From: Pseudoalteromonas rubra
GTDB taxonomy: Bacteria > Pseudomonadota > Gammaproteobacteria > Enterobacterales > Alteromonadaceae
Assembly (NCBI RefSeq): GCF_005886805.2
Contig: NZ_CP045430.1
Coordinates: forward strand, 930,001-994,000
Length of the DNA: 64,000 nt
Direction of reading: 5' to 3'
This document shows positions 1 to 11,071 of the stretch, one piece after another. Positions within the stretch are counted from its first letter, which is position 1. Every line of letters begins with the position of its first letter. A program made the translations under genes and the position numbers. The notes under the pieces were generated by a model, which made no database searches, was not told the origin of the DNA, and saw only the letters and a program-made list of their open reading frames with translations.

Positions 1-1064
1 TTGGCGACCGGTGTGCCGATCAGAATATCCTGCTGATTACTGTGTTGTGCCAGCACCCAGCTCAACGCACTGTGTACCAGCATAAAAGGCGACATCTCGT
101 TACGCTGCGCCACGGTCGTGAGCTGTTGGCTTAGCGTACTGTTAAGACTAAAACTCTGACACCCTGCAGCCGTTTGTTTTTCTTCCGGGCGCGGTTGTTT
201 CAGCGGCAAGCTATGGACCGAGGGCGCGTCGGCTAATGTTTCCTGCCAGTATGATAACTGTGATTCCAGTACGTTTTCCTGCAACCAGGTTTGCTGCCAC
301 AGCGCATAATCGGCGTACTGAATGGCCAGTTCAGGCAAAGGATTCTCTGCCCCTTGTGCAAACGCCCGATAAAGAGTCAGAAACTCCTGACTGAGCAATT
401 CAATTGACCAGCCATCAGACGCAATATGATGCATATTGAACAGCAACACCCCGTCTTGCTGCGCGCTCCCCGGATTTGCAAGCAAAATATAACGTGCCCG
501 CATCATCACATCCTGTGTCAGATCAAACGGGGTATTCAGCTCCTCATCAATCAGGGCTTCGAGCTGCGCCGAACGAGCACTTGCTTCCAGTGTGGTCAAA
601 TCGCTGTGGGCGATAGCAAAGGTCACCTCGTCACGAATATGCTGCCGGGCTCCGTTTTCACCATCAACCACCACTGTGCGCAGTATTTCATGACGGCGGA
701 TAATGGCCTGACAGGCACGCTCAGCCACCGCCAGATCCAGCTCCCCGGTGACTGTCATCAGGGCAGGCATATTATATTGTGCCGAACCCTGTTGCAGCTG
801 GTCGATAAACCATAACCGGCGCTGTGAAAACGACAGCGGTGCTAAGGTCTGATATTGCTCAGCGCGCGGCGTAACGGCCTCGCGCTTAGGTTGTGCTTCG
901 CTGTCACTCAAATAAGCCAGCAATTGTGTTTTATTATCTCTGATCAGCTGCGCTATCTCTGCGGTGACTGCGCCCTTTTCAGCTTCGACTACGAGCGACC
1001 CGTCAGAGACACTCACCAAAATCAACTTGTCCTGAAGCAGACTTACTAACTGTTGCGGTTTCAT
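1..1064 (-). CDS. NRPS G, N-terminal part (docking domain plus condensation domain), runs off left edge
   Basis: Only the first ~354 codons lie in the window; the frame is open to base 1. Residues 1-55 form a TubC-type N-terminal docking domain (begins MKPQQLVSLLQDKL; conserved IRDNKTQLLAYL helix). A condensation domain follows, starting at APLSFSQRRLWFIDQL, with the catalytic HHIASDGWS motif near residue 212 and GTPVAN at the window edge. It is of the same L-type (LCL) class as the C domains of A, B, C, E and F. The ATG overlaps the stop of NRPS F as TAATG, and AAAGGA lies about 10 nt upstream, so translation is probably coupled. It should accept the peptide from the last Ser module of F. 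Its adenylation domain, any further modules and any thioesterase lie outside the window. Confidence 0.93.
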   Translation of the reverse strand, partial: MKPQQLVSLLQDKLILVSVSDGSLVVEAEKGAVTAEIAQLIRDNKTQLLAYLSDSEAQPKREAVTPRAEQYQTLAPLSFSQRRLWFIDQLQQGSAQYNMPALMTVTGELDLAVAERACQAIIRRHEILRTVVVDGENGARQHIRDEVTFAIAHSDLTTLEASARSAQLEALIDEELNTPFDLTQDVMMRARYILLANPGSAQQDGVLLFNMHHIASDGWSIELLSQEFLTLYRAFAQGAENPLPELAIQYADYALWQQTWLQENVLESQLSYWQETLADAPSVHSLPLKQPRPEEKQTAAGCQSFSLNSTLSQQLTTVAQRNEMSPFMLVHSALSWVLAQHSNQQDILIGTPVA

Positions 1065-4000
1065 TAAAACACAATCCTTTCTACATTATCTGATTGTTCT
1101 AACTTAGCTTTTAGTGCTTTAGCGGCCAGCAACTCATCGAGCTGCACGGCTTGCTCAGCCACCGAGGTGTACTTAAATAACTGTTTGATAGTCAGTGTAC
1201 AGTCAAACCGGCTTTCGATGTCTTTCATCAACTTAATCACCAGCAGAGACTGACCGCCAAGAGAAAAGAAGCTCGCCTGGGTACTAATTTGCCCTTCATC
1301 CAGGCCCAGCACCTGAGACCAGATGGCCACCAAAGCCAACTCAGTATCGGTTTGTGGCGCAATATACTCGCCGCCCAATCCGGCATGCTCCGGGGCAGGC
1401 AGCGCTTTACGATCGATTTTGCCGTTCGGAGTTTGTGGCCACTCATCCAGCAATACAAAACTGGCTGGGATCATATATTCAACCAGGGCGTCACCGAGTT
1501 GTGACTTGATAGCATCGATCAATACCTGTTGAGACGCTTCATCGCCCAATGTATGCGGCTTCACATAGGCCACCAGGTGCTGATTACCCTGCGTGTCCTC
1601 AAGCGCCATCACCAGTGCTGAGTCCACTTCACTGTGCTCACCGATGTGATACTCAATTTCGCCCAGTTCGATACGCAACCCGCGGATCTTCACCTGATGG
1701 TCAATACGACCCATGTATTCGATGACGCCGTCATTGCGATAACGCACCAAATCGCCCGTTTTGTAGAGACGCTGGCTGCTACCCGCTTCGCTGTCATCAT
1801 AAAATGGGTTAGCAATAAAGCGCTCTTCGGTCAGATCTGCGCGATTATGATAGCCGCGCGCCAGCCCGTCTCCGCCGATGTGTAATTCACCGCATGCGCC
1901 CTGAGGTAACAGATTGAGTGCGTCATCCAGTACATAGAGCTGGATATTCTGAATTGGCTTACCAATGGGCACACTGCTGCCATAAGGCTGTGAACAATCC
2001 CAGTAGCTGACGTCGATGGCCGCTTCAGTTGGACCATAAAGATTGTGTAACTGCGCACAAGGCAACACGGCCCGGAACTGCTCTACATGGCTGATCTGCA
2101 ATGCTTCACCACTACAGAATACTTGTTTGATTGAAGTACAACGACTCAAGTCACCATGCTCCAGCATCACACCCAGCATAGAGGGTACAAAATGTAGCTT
2201 AGTGATACCTGCTTCGACGATCAGGTCACTCAGGTAATCCGGGTCTTTGTGGCCACCTGGCTTGGCAATCACCAACTCAGCCCCTTTGAGCATGGGCCAG
2301 ACAAATTCCCATACTGACACATCAAAGCTGTAAGGCGTTTTTTGTAATATCTTGTCGTGAGGTCCACAGCCATACTCTTCATCCATCCAGTCGATGCGGT
2401 TATGCAGCGCCTGATGTTCAAGCAATACGCCTTTTGGCATGCCAGTGGAGCCAGAGGTATAAATGGTATAAGCCAGATTAGTTGCACTGAGACCAATATC
2501 GCTCACTGTGATGTTAGTATCACTATGAGCATCGTAGTCAAAGCCATCGAGCTCAACAACCTGCGCTTCACCCAGCGCGACACGCGCAGCGACCTCTTGG
2601 GTACTCAGCACGACGCTGGCTCGAGCATCTTCCACCAGATATGCCAGTCTGGCACTGGGCAGCTCTGGATCCAGCGGCACATACGCACCGCCGGCTTTGA
2701 GAATACCCCAGATCCCGATGACCATTTCAAAGGAGCGCTCCACGCACAGTCCGACCAGAGCATCCGCACCCACGCCATGTTCGTTGCGCAGATAGTGGGC
2801 CAGCTGATTGGCTTTACTGTTGAGCGTTTCATAACTCATTGTCTGTGCGCCAAAGCGCAGCGCCGTAGCCTGAGGTGCGCGGACAACTTGCTGCTCAAAC
2901 AGCTCATGAACACACACCTCTCGGGTATAATCCCGGGCCGTGTCATTCCACTGCTGTAATTGCTCATAACGCTCCTGCTCTGACAACAGTGGCAGCGTAT
3001 CCAGCGGATTGGCCAGCTGTGCCTGAGTGAGACGCGCCAGATACCTGAGTACGCCCTGGAAGTGTTTATCCAACGCCACAATGTGCTGCTCGCTAAATAG
3101 TCCAGTGTCATACAACCAGTTAACGGTCAGTCCGGCATCATCCAGGTCAATGTTAATTTCGATATCAAACTTGGTGGTACAGGCCTCCGGCAGCCTAGGG
3201 GTGAACTCCAGCCCAGCCAACTGTTGCCCAGAACTGTCTGCCAACGCAAATTCTGAATTGGTAGTCAGCATGATCTGAAACACCGGGCTATAGGCCGTGG
3301 ATCGTGGGATTTGTAAGGCATCAACTAACTGTTCAAACGGCACATCCTGATGTGACTGGGCACCAATATGGGCCTCTTTAACATGCTCAAGGTAATCGCC
3401 CAAATTATGATGACGGGTGCTGACTCTCAGTACCAGCGTATTGGCAAAATAGCCGATGAGGTCAGCCACTTCGGGTTGCGCACGATTCGCCACCGGTGTA
3501 CCAATCACAATATCGTGCTGATTACTGTGGCGCGACAGCACATAAGCCAATGCACTGTGCACTAGCATAAATGGCGTGATCCGGGCCGCTTCAGCAAAGC
3601 TTTTAAGTCCCTGGCTCAGCGTGCCTGGCAACAAGCTAGTGAAGCCTTTGGCACTGAACGCTTTTTCTTCCGGGCGCGGCTTATCCAGTTGCAGACCATG
3701 CACGGCCGGCGCATCGTTCAGGGTTTCGCGCCAGTAATTGAGTTGCGTTTCCAGTGCTTTGGCGCCGCCTTGCGCGTTATTCAGCCAGTCGCGCTGCCAG
3801 ATTGCATAGTCGGCATATTGGATAGCCAAAGGTGGTAACGCAGCCTCAGTGCCCGAGACGAGCGCTTCGTAGAGTGCCATAAACTCGTTAGACAACAACT
3901 CCACCGACCACCCATCCGAGGCAATGTGGTGCATATTAAATGCCAGTACGCCACGCTGAGGTTGGTTATGATCGGCATAATTAAGCAGGACATACTGAGC

Positions 4001-7000
4001 GCGGAGCATCAAATCGCAGTCCAGTTTAAATGGCGTCAGCGCATCTTCGCTTAGCAGCTGGTTAAGCCGGTCTGTTTTGGCGCGTTCGCTCAGCTCACTT
4101 AAATCCTGCAAAGTCAGGGTCAGCGCGCCGTGGCTGCGGATCAGCTGAACCGGTTCGGCGTCCTGCTCCAGATAGACCGTGCGCAATGCTTCATGACGCG
4201 CAACCAGGCTATTCAACGCAGCCTGGGCGGCATCCAGATCTAATACGCCATCCACATCAAAGGCCACCGGCATGTTGTACTCAGCACTGCTGCCATTGAG
4301 CTTGTCGATAAACCACAAGCGTTGCTGAGCAAACGACAGTGGCAGGTGCGCATTGTCTTCACGCGGCTGCGCCACAATAGGTGGCTGTACCATGACATCA
4401 GTTTGCTGTGCAACACGTTCAGCCTGCTGTGCGATGGTCGTTGCGGCAAAGATATCCTTAACACTTAGCTCGCATTGCAGCTGAGTTCGGATCCCGGCCA
4501 GCAGCTTCATCAGCAACAGAGAATGTCCGCCCAGCTCGAAGAAGTTGGCCTCTACGCTGACCTGACCATGCTCCAGTTTAAGTAAATCCGCCCAGATCCC
4601 AACCAGGGTGTATTCAGTGTCATTGCGCGGCGCAACGTACGCTTGCTCACCCAGAACGGCGTCCGGCGCTGGGAGCGCACGTCTGTCGACTTTCCCATTG
4701 GCTGTCAGTGGCCACTGAGTCACGGTAACAATGGCGCCCGGTAACATATAGGCAGGCAATTGCTCACCGAGCGCTGCTTTTAATAGGCTCAGCCAGGTCT
4801 CATCTGTATCGGCTTCTGCGGCTTTTACATAGGCGACCAGTTGCAACGTGTCATCCGCCAGTGGCATAGCCTGCACCAAAGCAGAGTCCACCATTGCCAG
4901 CTCAGCAATGCGATTTTCCACTTCGCCCAGCTCAATACGGTGACCGCGAATTTTAACCTGATCGTCCTGACGACCCAGATAATGTAGCTCGCCGTTTTCA
5001 TCATAACGGGCCAAATCACCCGCGCGATACAAACGCTCCCCAAGCCAAGGGTAACGCTGGGTGTCGAATGGATTGTCAATAAACCGCTCGGCACTGAGTG
5101 CTTCGCGGTTAAGATAGCCGAGGGCAAGACCTGCACCACCGACATAGATTTCGCCCGCGCACCCATCAGGTACCAGCTTCAGTGCATCATCGAGCAGTAC
5201 GATGTGCTGGTCGCGCAGCGGTCTGCCAATGTTGATCGGCGCATTGGGTTCTATACGTTTATAGGTCACATGCACCGTGGTTTCTGTGATCCCATACATG
5301 TTAATGAGTTCAGTTGGCTGCTGTGCAAAGTGCGTCCACCACTGGCTAACATGACTTGGCGTAAGCCCTTCGCCACCAAATACGATGCTGCGCAACGAAG
5401 GTAAGGCCTGTTGTGCCGTCACCAGATATTCGGTGAGCTGTTTAAAGGCACTCGGCGTCTGGTTGAGAATAGTCAGGGCGTTACGCTGACACAAAGCCAC
5501 AAACAATTGACTGTCCTTGACTTCATCCAGGCTTGGCATCAGCAGCTTGCCACCAAACAGCAGAGCGCCCCAGATCTCCCAGACACTGAAGTCAAAAGCA
5601 AAGGAATGGAACACACACCAACAATCGTCTTCATTAAAGTTAAAATCGGGCTGAGTCACATCAAACAGGCGACCGACATTGCGGTGCGTTTGCAACACCC
5701 CTTTTGGTTTACCCGTGGAGCCCGAGGTGTAAATCACATAGGCCAGATTATCCGAAGTATGTGTCGTTAACTGCACGTTATCCGTGCTGTAACCCGTCAA
5801 TGCCAGCTGATTCAGGTCGATAATAGGCGTGTCTTGAAGTGCCAACGCATCGGCCACCTGATCTTCGCCCAGCACCAACGCGACGCCCGCATCCTGACAG
5901 ATAAAGTCGAGGCGCTCCTGCGGATAGTTAGGATCAAGCGGAACATACGCACCACCGGCTTTGAGAATCGCCAGTATGCCCACAATCATGTTGACCCCAC
6001 GACCCACGCAGAGGCCTACCAGCGTATCCGGGCGGATATCGTGTGCTTCAATAAGATAGTGTGCCAGCGCATTGGCCCGCGCGTTCAATTCGTGATAAGT
6101 CAGCGACTCTTGCTGATATACCAGTGCAGTGCGCTCGCCAAATTTGGCTGCCTGACTTTCAAATCGAGCCTGAATGCTGCTTGTTGTGTCTGTGTCGACG
6201 GCGTGTGATACATTCGCGCGCATTAGCGCATCTTGTTGTGCCTCGTTCAAGACACTGAGTTTTGCCACCGGAGTATCAGACTCGTCATGCAACGCACGCA
6301 GCAACTGGTCGATGGCACACGTCACATACTCGCCTATTGCGTTTACGTCGACTGAGCGGTCAACTTGCAGGTTAAAGGAAAACGCCTTGCCCCAGTCATC
6401 CACACATAAATTAAATGGATAGTTAGTACGCTCTTTAGCAGCGATGGCTTGTGCGCCCCCTTGTGCTGGCGCTTCTGCCAGGCGGGAATGACGATAATTG
6501 AAAATGGCACTGAATAAAGGCGTTTGTCCACTGACACCACTGCACGCCTGCGCTTGGGTTAGCGACGCCTGTTCATACGGCATCAACCCGAGCAGGGCCT
6601 GATCGACCTGCTTCAATAGAGTATCCGCCGCTTCATCTGCCAGATTCACACGCAGAGGCAAGGTATTGATCATCATCCCCATCATCTGCTCAATGCCCTG
6701 CTGGCCACTCATTCGGCCCGACAACACAGTACCAAATACTACATCCCGGCTCTGACTGCAGGCCGACACCACCATGGCCCAGGCCAGATGGAAAAACGCC
6801 GCCGGACTCATACCGCGTTGCTGCATCAGAGTGCGGATCTGCGAAGATTGTTGCTGGCTCAGTTCACGGTGTAATTCATTGCAGTACAAATCATCAGCGC
6901 GGGTACTATCCAGTCCAAATGGATGGCAGGGCGTCTCAATATCACCCAACTGATCGGTAAAATATTTGCGACTATCCAGTTGCTCCGCATTGTGTAGCGT

Positions 7001-10000
7001 CTGGGCGATAAACTGTCGATAAGGCAAAGCATCAGGCAGCTGTGCAAAAGCTTGCTCATCCATGGCCAGCTCACCCATGATCATTTCAACGGAGATGTGA
7101 TCGAGCAAAATGTGATGCTCTTTGAGCACCCCGCAGTAAGTATCCGTGGCCGGATCATGAGCCAATTCCAACTGCACTAAAGGTGCCAGCTCCAGATCCA
7201 TACGATGTATGCCCTCGGCAACATAGGCATCGAGTTTTGCCCGGGCGTCCGTCTGACCAGAGAACGACAACCAGGTTGGTAACAGTTCACAATGACGCAG
7301 TACCACCTGTAAAGGGGCTTGACACTCGCGCCAGGCTACCATAGTTCGCAGCACGTCGTAGCGTGCAATGATCTGATTAAAGCGCGCAACGAAACTGTCA
7401 ATCTGAGCTTCGCTGTCAAACTCAAGCGTGATAGTGGTGACATAGGGGTCGGATTTTTCCGTCGCACTGTGAACCAGGAATATGCTTTCCTGCAAAGGTG
7501 CCAGCGGATAGATATCAGCAATATTAGCGGCCCCACCTGGAACACGCTCACTCAGTGTATCCAGCTCGCTCTGAGTTAAAGCGGTTAACGTCACCATATC
7601 CGGCGTGATCTGGGTACATTGTGCTGGAATGCCATTTTGCGGTAATTCAGGCTCGCTCTGATGGACCGCGTCTGTGATGGTTTTGGCCATCTCACCCAGC
7701 ACTCGAGCGTTAAACAGTGCCTGCACCGACGTACTCAGGCCTTGCTTTTTCAACTGGCTGACCAGCTCCATCACCATCAGAGAATGACCGCCCAATTCGA
7801 AGAAGTTAGCCGCCATGCTGACTTCACCAGGTTCCAGATTTAACAGCTCAGCACATAGCGCTGCCAGAGCTTGTTCCTGCTCAGTAACCGGGGCGAGATA
7901 TTCAACTTCATAGCCCAAACTTTGCGGTACTGGCAGTGCTTTACGATCAATTTTACCGTTTGGCGTTTGCGGCCATTCGTTAAGTACCACGAAATTCGAT
8001 GGCACCATATAATCGGCCAGCGACTCGCTCAGCTGACTTTGCACTGAGGCGATCAGGGCCTGCTGTGCTTCATCCGTCAATTCACTGCTCGGCTTAACAT
8101 AGGCCACCAGTCGTTGATTGCCTTTGTCATCACTCAGTGCCATCACCAGCGCAGAATCGACCTGTTCATGCTCGCCAATGTGATATTCGATTTCACCCAG
8201 CTCAATACGCTGACCCCGGATCTTGACCTGATGGTCCAGACGACCCATGTATTCGATGTTGCCATCTTCACGAAAACGCACCAGATCGCCGGTTTTATAC
8301 AGGCGTTTGCTGACGCTTTGCGGATAAAACGGATTATTGATAAAGCGCTCTTCGGTCAGCTCAGGGCGGTTGTGGTAACCTCTTGCCAGGCCTTCACCGC
8401 CAATGTGTAACTCACCGCACGCGCCCTGTGGCAACAAGTTAAGCGCATCGTCCAGTATATATAACTGAATATTTTGGATAGGTTTACCAATGGGGATGCT
8501 GCTGCCATGGGGCATCGCGCAATCCCAGTAGCTAACGTCGATGGCCGCTTCTGTCGGGCCATAGAGATTGTGCAACTGCGCGGTAGGTAACAATACCTTA
8601 AACTGCTCAACATGACTGATTTGCAGGGCTTCACCACTACAAAATACCTGTTCAATTGAACTGCACGTGGCCAGGTCGCCATGTTCCAGCATCACGCCCA
8701 GCATGGAAGGCACAAAGTGCAGTTTGGTCACACCAGTTGCGACAATCAGCTCATTGAGGTAAGCCGGATCTTTGTGTCCACCCGGCTTGGCAATCACCAA
8801 CTCGGCCCCTTTAAGCATGGGCCAGACAAACTCCCATACCGAGACATCAAAGCTGTAGGGGGTTTTTTGTAAGATTTTATCCTGCGGCTGACACCCGTAC
8901 TCATTGTCCATCCAGTCGATGCGGTTATGCAACGCCTGATGTTCGAGTAATACGCCTTTGGGTTTACCCGTCGAGCCTGAGGTATAAATAGTGTACGCCA
9001 GGTTCTGTGCCGTCAGGCCAATGTCGCTAACCGGAATATTCGATCCCGGATTGGCTTCGAAGTCGAAGTTGTCCAGCGCAATGACCGCCGCATCGCCCAG
9101 CGATACCTGTTCAATGATCCCTTGTGTGCTCAGCACCACTCTGGCGCTGGCATCCTCCACCAAATAGTTCAGCCGACCTGATGGCAATTCCGGATCCAGT
9201 GGCACATAAGCACCGCCGGCCTTGAGGATCCCCCAGATACCAATCACCATTTCAAATGAGCGCTCAGTGCATAAGCCAACCAATGCGTCCGGACCAATCG
9301 CATGCTCAGTACGCAGATAATGAGCCAATTGGTTGGCCTTGGTGTTGAGCGTGTCATAACTCATGGTGCGTCCGTCAAAGCGCAACGCGATGGCTTCTGG
9401 CGTGGCTTTAGCTTGCTGCTCAAACAGTTCATGCACGCAACGCTCACGAGGGTATTCCAACGCTGTGTCATTCCAATCCAGCAGTTGTTGTTGTCGCTCA
9501 GTGTCGGACAGCAGGTTCAAGGTATTGGGCTTGGCTGACAACTCAGCCGGGGTCAATGCTGCCAGTTGCGAAAGTACGGTATTTAAGTGGTTAGCAATAG
9601 CGCTGACACGCTGCGCACCAAACAAAGCAGTATCGTAAGTGATCTCTATCGCCACGCCCTGCTCGTTCAATGCCACTTCTATTTCTAAATCAAATTTCGT
9701 AGTCACACTGCTGGCAGGGCGCTGCGCGATTTGCAGACCATCCAATGCCAGTTGTTGCTCCCTGACACCATAATCCGTGTTAGTGGTTAGCATGATCTGA
9801 AACAGCGGTGCATGAGCACCGCTGCGAGGTACATTGAGCTTTTCGACCAACTGCTCAAAAGGCACATCCTGATTAGCCTGAGCGCCAAGGTGTACGGATT
9901 TTACATGCGCAAAGTAGTCTGTGAAGCTGGCCTGCTCAGTATTCAACCGCAGCACCAGCGTATTAGCGAAGTAGCCAATCAACCCCTCTAATTCTGCGTG

Positions 10001-11071
10001 ACCACGGTTGGCGATGGGCGTACCAATCACAATATCACTGCTGTTGCTATGACGTGACAGCACATAAGCCAGTGCGCTGTGGATCAGCATAAACGGTGTC
10101 AGTTGCTGCTGACGGGCTAAGTGTTGTAAAGCCTGCGCCTGACTCGCGGATAACTCGCTGCGTACCAGTGCACCATAAAGCTGCTTAGTCGCCGGACGCT
10201 CAAAGTCAGGGGTAATACCGTGAACCGCCGGCGCATCGGCCAGCGTTTTTTGCCAGTAAGTGAGCTGCTCAGCAAGCGCCTCTTTAGTCAGGTGCTCGCG
10301 CTGCCAGTGCGCATAATCATTATATTGCAATGGCAATGGCGCCAGGTTCGCAACCTGCCCGGATACTCTTGCGTGATAGGCCTGAACAAACTCACGGGTC
10401 AGAATTTCCATGGACCAGCCATCTGACACTATGTGATGCATATTCAGTAGTAATACGCCCTGTTGTGTGCCATCACTGTGTTTATGCGTACACAAATAGG
10501 TCACTCTGAACAACATATCTGTTGTCAGATCAAATGGCGCCAGAGTATCGTGCTCAATGTGTGCAGCCACTTCTGACGCCAGGTCGTCACTGCCACACAA
10601 GTCGATGCAGCGAATATTAAGCGCCACATCATCGCGGATAGTCTGCCTTGGCCCATCCTCAGAATCATAGTAATCGGAGCGCAAAATAGTGTGGCGCGCC
10701 AAAATATCGTTGAATGCATCTTCTACGGCCGCCAAATCCACACGACCCTGCACATCCAGTGCAAGCGGGATATTGTACTCGGCCGAAGGCCCTCGTAGTT
10801 GCTCTAAAAACCACAATCGCGTCTGTGAGAAAGATAAAACGCTTTGTGTTAACCCCAGAGCAGGAATGCTGCCTGTAGGTTGGGTTAACGCATTTGGTTT
10901 TGCTGCCTGTTGGCTCAACAGCTCAATAAGCTGAGTTTTGTTTTCCTTAAGTGCGCTTCTCAACTCATCAGTCATACTGCCTTTTGCTGCTTTAAACTTG
11001 AGTTTGCCCTGCTCGACATACAGATGAACGCCCTGTGATATCGCTAACTCGAAAGCCTGATGTACATTCAT
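1064..11071 (-). CDS. NRPS F, three modules (predicted Ser - Thr - Ser)
   Basis: A 3335-residue NRPS. Approximate order: TubC docking 1-55; C (LCL, HHIVSDGWS ~215) 80-520; A1 545-1050; T1 (GGHSL ~1095); dual E/C (YPLAPLQES ~1190, HHILLDH ~1322); A2 1640-2140; T2 (GGHSL ~2181); C (LCL, HHIASDGWS ~2384); A3 2715-3220; T3 (GGQSL ~3271). Specificity codes aligned by eye to GrsA: A1 and A3 DVWHFSLIDK (Ser-type), A2 DFWNVGMVHK (Thr-type). The dual E/C domain after module 1 predicts D-Ser at that position. There is no thioesterase; the short C-terminal tail ends DNVERIVF and could dock onto NRPS G. The start overlaps the stop of E as TAATG. The A1 and A3 domains are nearly identical over long stretches, indicating recent module duplication. 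Residue calls are predictions. Confidence 0.96.
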   Translation of the reverse strand: MNVHQAFELAISQGVHLYVEQGKLKFKAAKGSMTDELRSALKENKTQLIELLSQQAAKPNALTQPTGSIPALGLTQSVLSFSQTRLWFLEQLRGPSAEYNIPLALDVQGRVDLAAVEDAFNDILARHTILRSDYYDSEDGPRQTIRDDVALNIRCIDLCGSDDLASEVAAHIEHDTLAPFDLTTDMLFRVTYLCTHKHSDGTQQGVLLLNMHHIVSDGWSMEILTREFVQAYHARVSGQVANLAPLPLQYNDYAHWQREHLTKEALAEQLTYWQKTLADAPAVHGITPDFERPATKQLYGALVRSELSASQAQALQHLARQQQLTPFMLIHSALAYVLSRHSNSSDIVIGTPIANRGHAELEGLIGYFANTLVLRLNTEQASFTDYFAHVKSVHLGAQANQDVPFEQLVEKLNVPRSGAHAPLFQIMLTTNTDYGVREQQLALDGLQIAQRPASSVTTKFDLEIEVALNEQGVAIEITYDTALFGAQRVSAIANHLNTVLSQLAALTPAELSAKPNTLNLLSDTERQQQLLDWNDTALEYPRERCVHELFEQQAKATPEAIALRFDGRTMSYDTLNTKANQLAHYLRTEHAIGPDALVGLCTERSFEMVIGIWGILKAGGAYVPLDPELPSGRLNYLVEDASARVVLSTQGIIEQVSLGDAAVIALDNFDFEANPGSNIPVSDIGLTAQNLAYTIYTSGSTGKPKGVLLEHQALHNRIDWMDNEYGCQPQDKILQKTPYSFDVSVWEFVWPMLKGAELVIAKPGGHKDPAYLNELIVATGVTKLHFVPSMLGVMLEHGDLATCSSIEQVFCSGEALQISHVEQFKVLLPTAQLHNLYGPTEAAIDVSYWDCAMPHGSSIPIGKPIQNIQLYILDDALNLLPQGACGELHIGGEGLARGYHNRPELTEERFINNPFYPQSVSKRLYKTGDLVRFREDGNIEYMGRLDHQVKIRGQRIELGEIEYHIGEHEQVDSALVMALSDDKGNQRLVAYVKPSSELTDEAQQALIASVQSQLSESLADYMVPSNFVVLNEWPQTPNGKIDRKALPVPQSLGYEVEYLAPVTEQEQALAALCAELLNLEPGEVSMAANFFELGGHSLMVMELVSQLKKQGLSTSVQALFNARVLGEMAKTITDAVHQSEPELPQNGIPAQCTQITPDMVTLTALTQSELDTLSERVPGGAANIADIYPLAPLQESIFLVHSATEKSDPYVTTITLEFDSEAQIDSFVARFNQIIARYDVLRTMVAWRECQAPLQVVLRHCELLPTWLSFSGQTDARAKLDAYVAEGIHRMDLELAPLVQLELAHDPATDTYCGVLKEHHILLDHISVEMIMGELAMDEQAFAQLPDALPYRQFIAQTLHNAEQLDSRKYFTDQLGDIETPCHPFGLDSTRADDLYCNELHRELSQQQSSQIRTLMQQRGMSPAAFFHLAWAMVVSACSQSRDVVFGTVLSGRMSGQQGIEQMMGMMINTLPLRVNLADEAADTLLKQVDQALLGLMPYEQASLTQAQACSGVSGQTPLFSAIFNYRHSRLAEAPAQGGAQAIAAKERTNYPFNLCVDDWGKAFSFNLQVDRSVDVNAIGEYVTCAIDQLLRALHDESDTPVAKLSVLNEAQQDALMRANVSHAVDTDTTSSIQARFESQAAKFGERTALVYQQESLTYHELNARANALAHYLIEAHDIRPDTLVGLCVGRGVNMIVGILAILKAGGAYVPLDPNYPQERLDFICQDAGVALVLGEDQVADALALQDTPIIDLNQLALTGYSTDNVQLTTHTSDNLAYVIYTSGSTGKPKGVLQTHRNVGRLFDVTQPDFNFNEDDCWCVFHSFAFDFSVWEIWGALLFGGKLLMPSLDEVKDSQLFVALCQRNALTILNQTPSAFKQLTEYLVTAQQALPSLRSIVFGGEGLTPSHVSQWWTHFAQQPTELINMYGITETTVHVTYKRIEPNAPINIGRPLRDQHIVLLDDALKLVPDGCAGEIYVGGAGLALGYLNREALSAERFIDNPFDTQRYPWLGERLYRAGDLARYDENGELHYLGRQDDQVKIRGHRIELGEVENRIAELAMVDSALVQAMPLADDTLQLVAYVKAAEADTDETWLSLLKAALGEQLPAYMLPGAIVTVTQWPLTANGKVDRRALPAPDAVLGEQAYVAPRNDTEYTLVGIWADLLKLEHGQVSVEANFFELGGHSLLLMKLLAGIRTQLQCELSVKDIFAATTIAQQAERVAQQTDVMVQPPIVAQPREDNAHLPLSFAQQRLWFIDKLNGSSAEYNMPVAFDVDGVLDLDAAQAALNSLVARHEALRTVYLEQDAEPVQLIRSHGALTLTLQDLSELSERAKTDRLNQLLSEDALTPFKLDCDLMLRAQYVLLNYADHNQPQRGVLAFNMHHIASDGWSVELLSNEFMALYEALVSGTEAALPPLAIQYADYAIWQRDWLNNAQGGAKALETQLNYWRETLNDAPAVHGLQLDKPRPEEKAFSAKGFTSLLPGTLSQGLKSFAEAARITPFMLVHSALAYVLSRHSNQHDIVIGTPVANRAQPEVADLIGYFANTLVLRVSTRHHNLGDYLEHVKEAHIGAQSHQDVPFEQLVDALQIPRSTAYSPVFQIMLTTNSEFALADSSGQQLAGLEFTPRLPEACTTKFDIEINIDLDDAGLTVNWLYDTGLFSEQHIVALDKHFQGVLRYLARLTQAQLANPLDTLPLLSEQERYEQLQQWNDTARDYTREVCVHELFEQQVVRAPQATALRFGAQTMSYETLNSKANQLAHYLRNEHGVGADALVGLCVERSFEMVIGIWGILKAGGAYVPLDPELPSARLAYLVEDARASVVLSTQEVAARVALGEAQVVELDGFDYDAHSDTNITVSDIGLSATNLAYTIYTSGSTGMPKGVLLEHQALHNRIDWMDEEYGCGPHDKILQKTPYSFDVSVWEFVWPMLKGAELVIAKPGGHKDPDYLSDLIVEAGITKLHFVPSMLGVMLEHGDLSRCTSIKQVFCSGEALQISHVEQFRAVLPCAQLHNLYGPTEAAIDVSYWDCSQPYGSSVPIGKPIQNIQLYVLDDALNLLPQGACGELHIGGDGLARGYHNRADLTEERFIANPFYDDSEAGSSQRLYKTGDLVRYRNDGVIEYMGRIDHQVKIRGLRIELGEIEYHIGEHSEVDSALVMALEDTQGNQHLVAYVKPHTLGDEASQQVLIDAIKSQLGDALVEYMIPASFVLLDEWPQTPNGKIDRKALPAPEHAGLGGEYIAPQTDTELALVAIWSQVLGLDEGQISTQASFFSLGGQSLLVIKLMKDIESRFDCTLTIKQLFKYTSVAEQAVQLDELLAAKALKAKLEQSDNVERIVF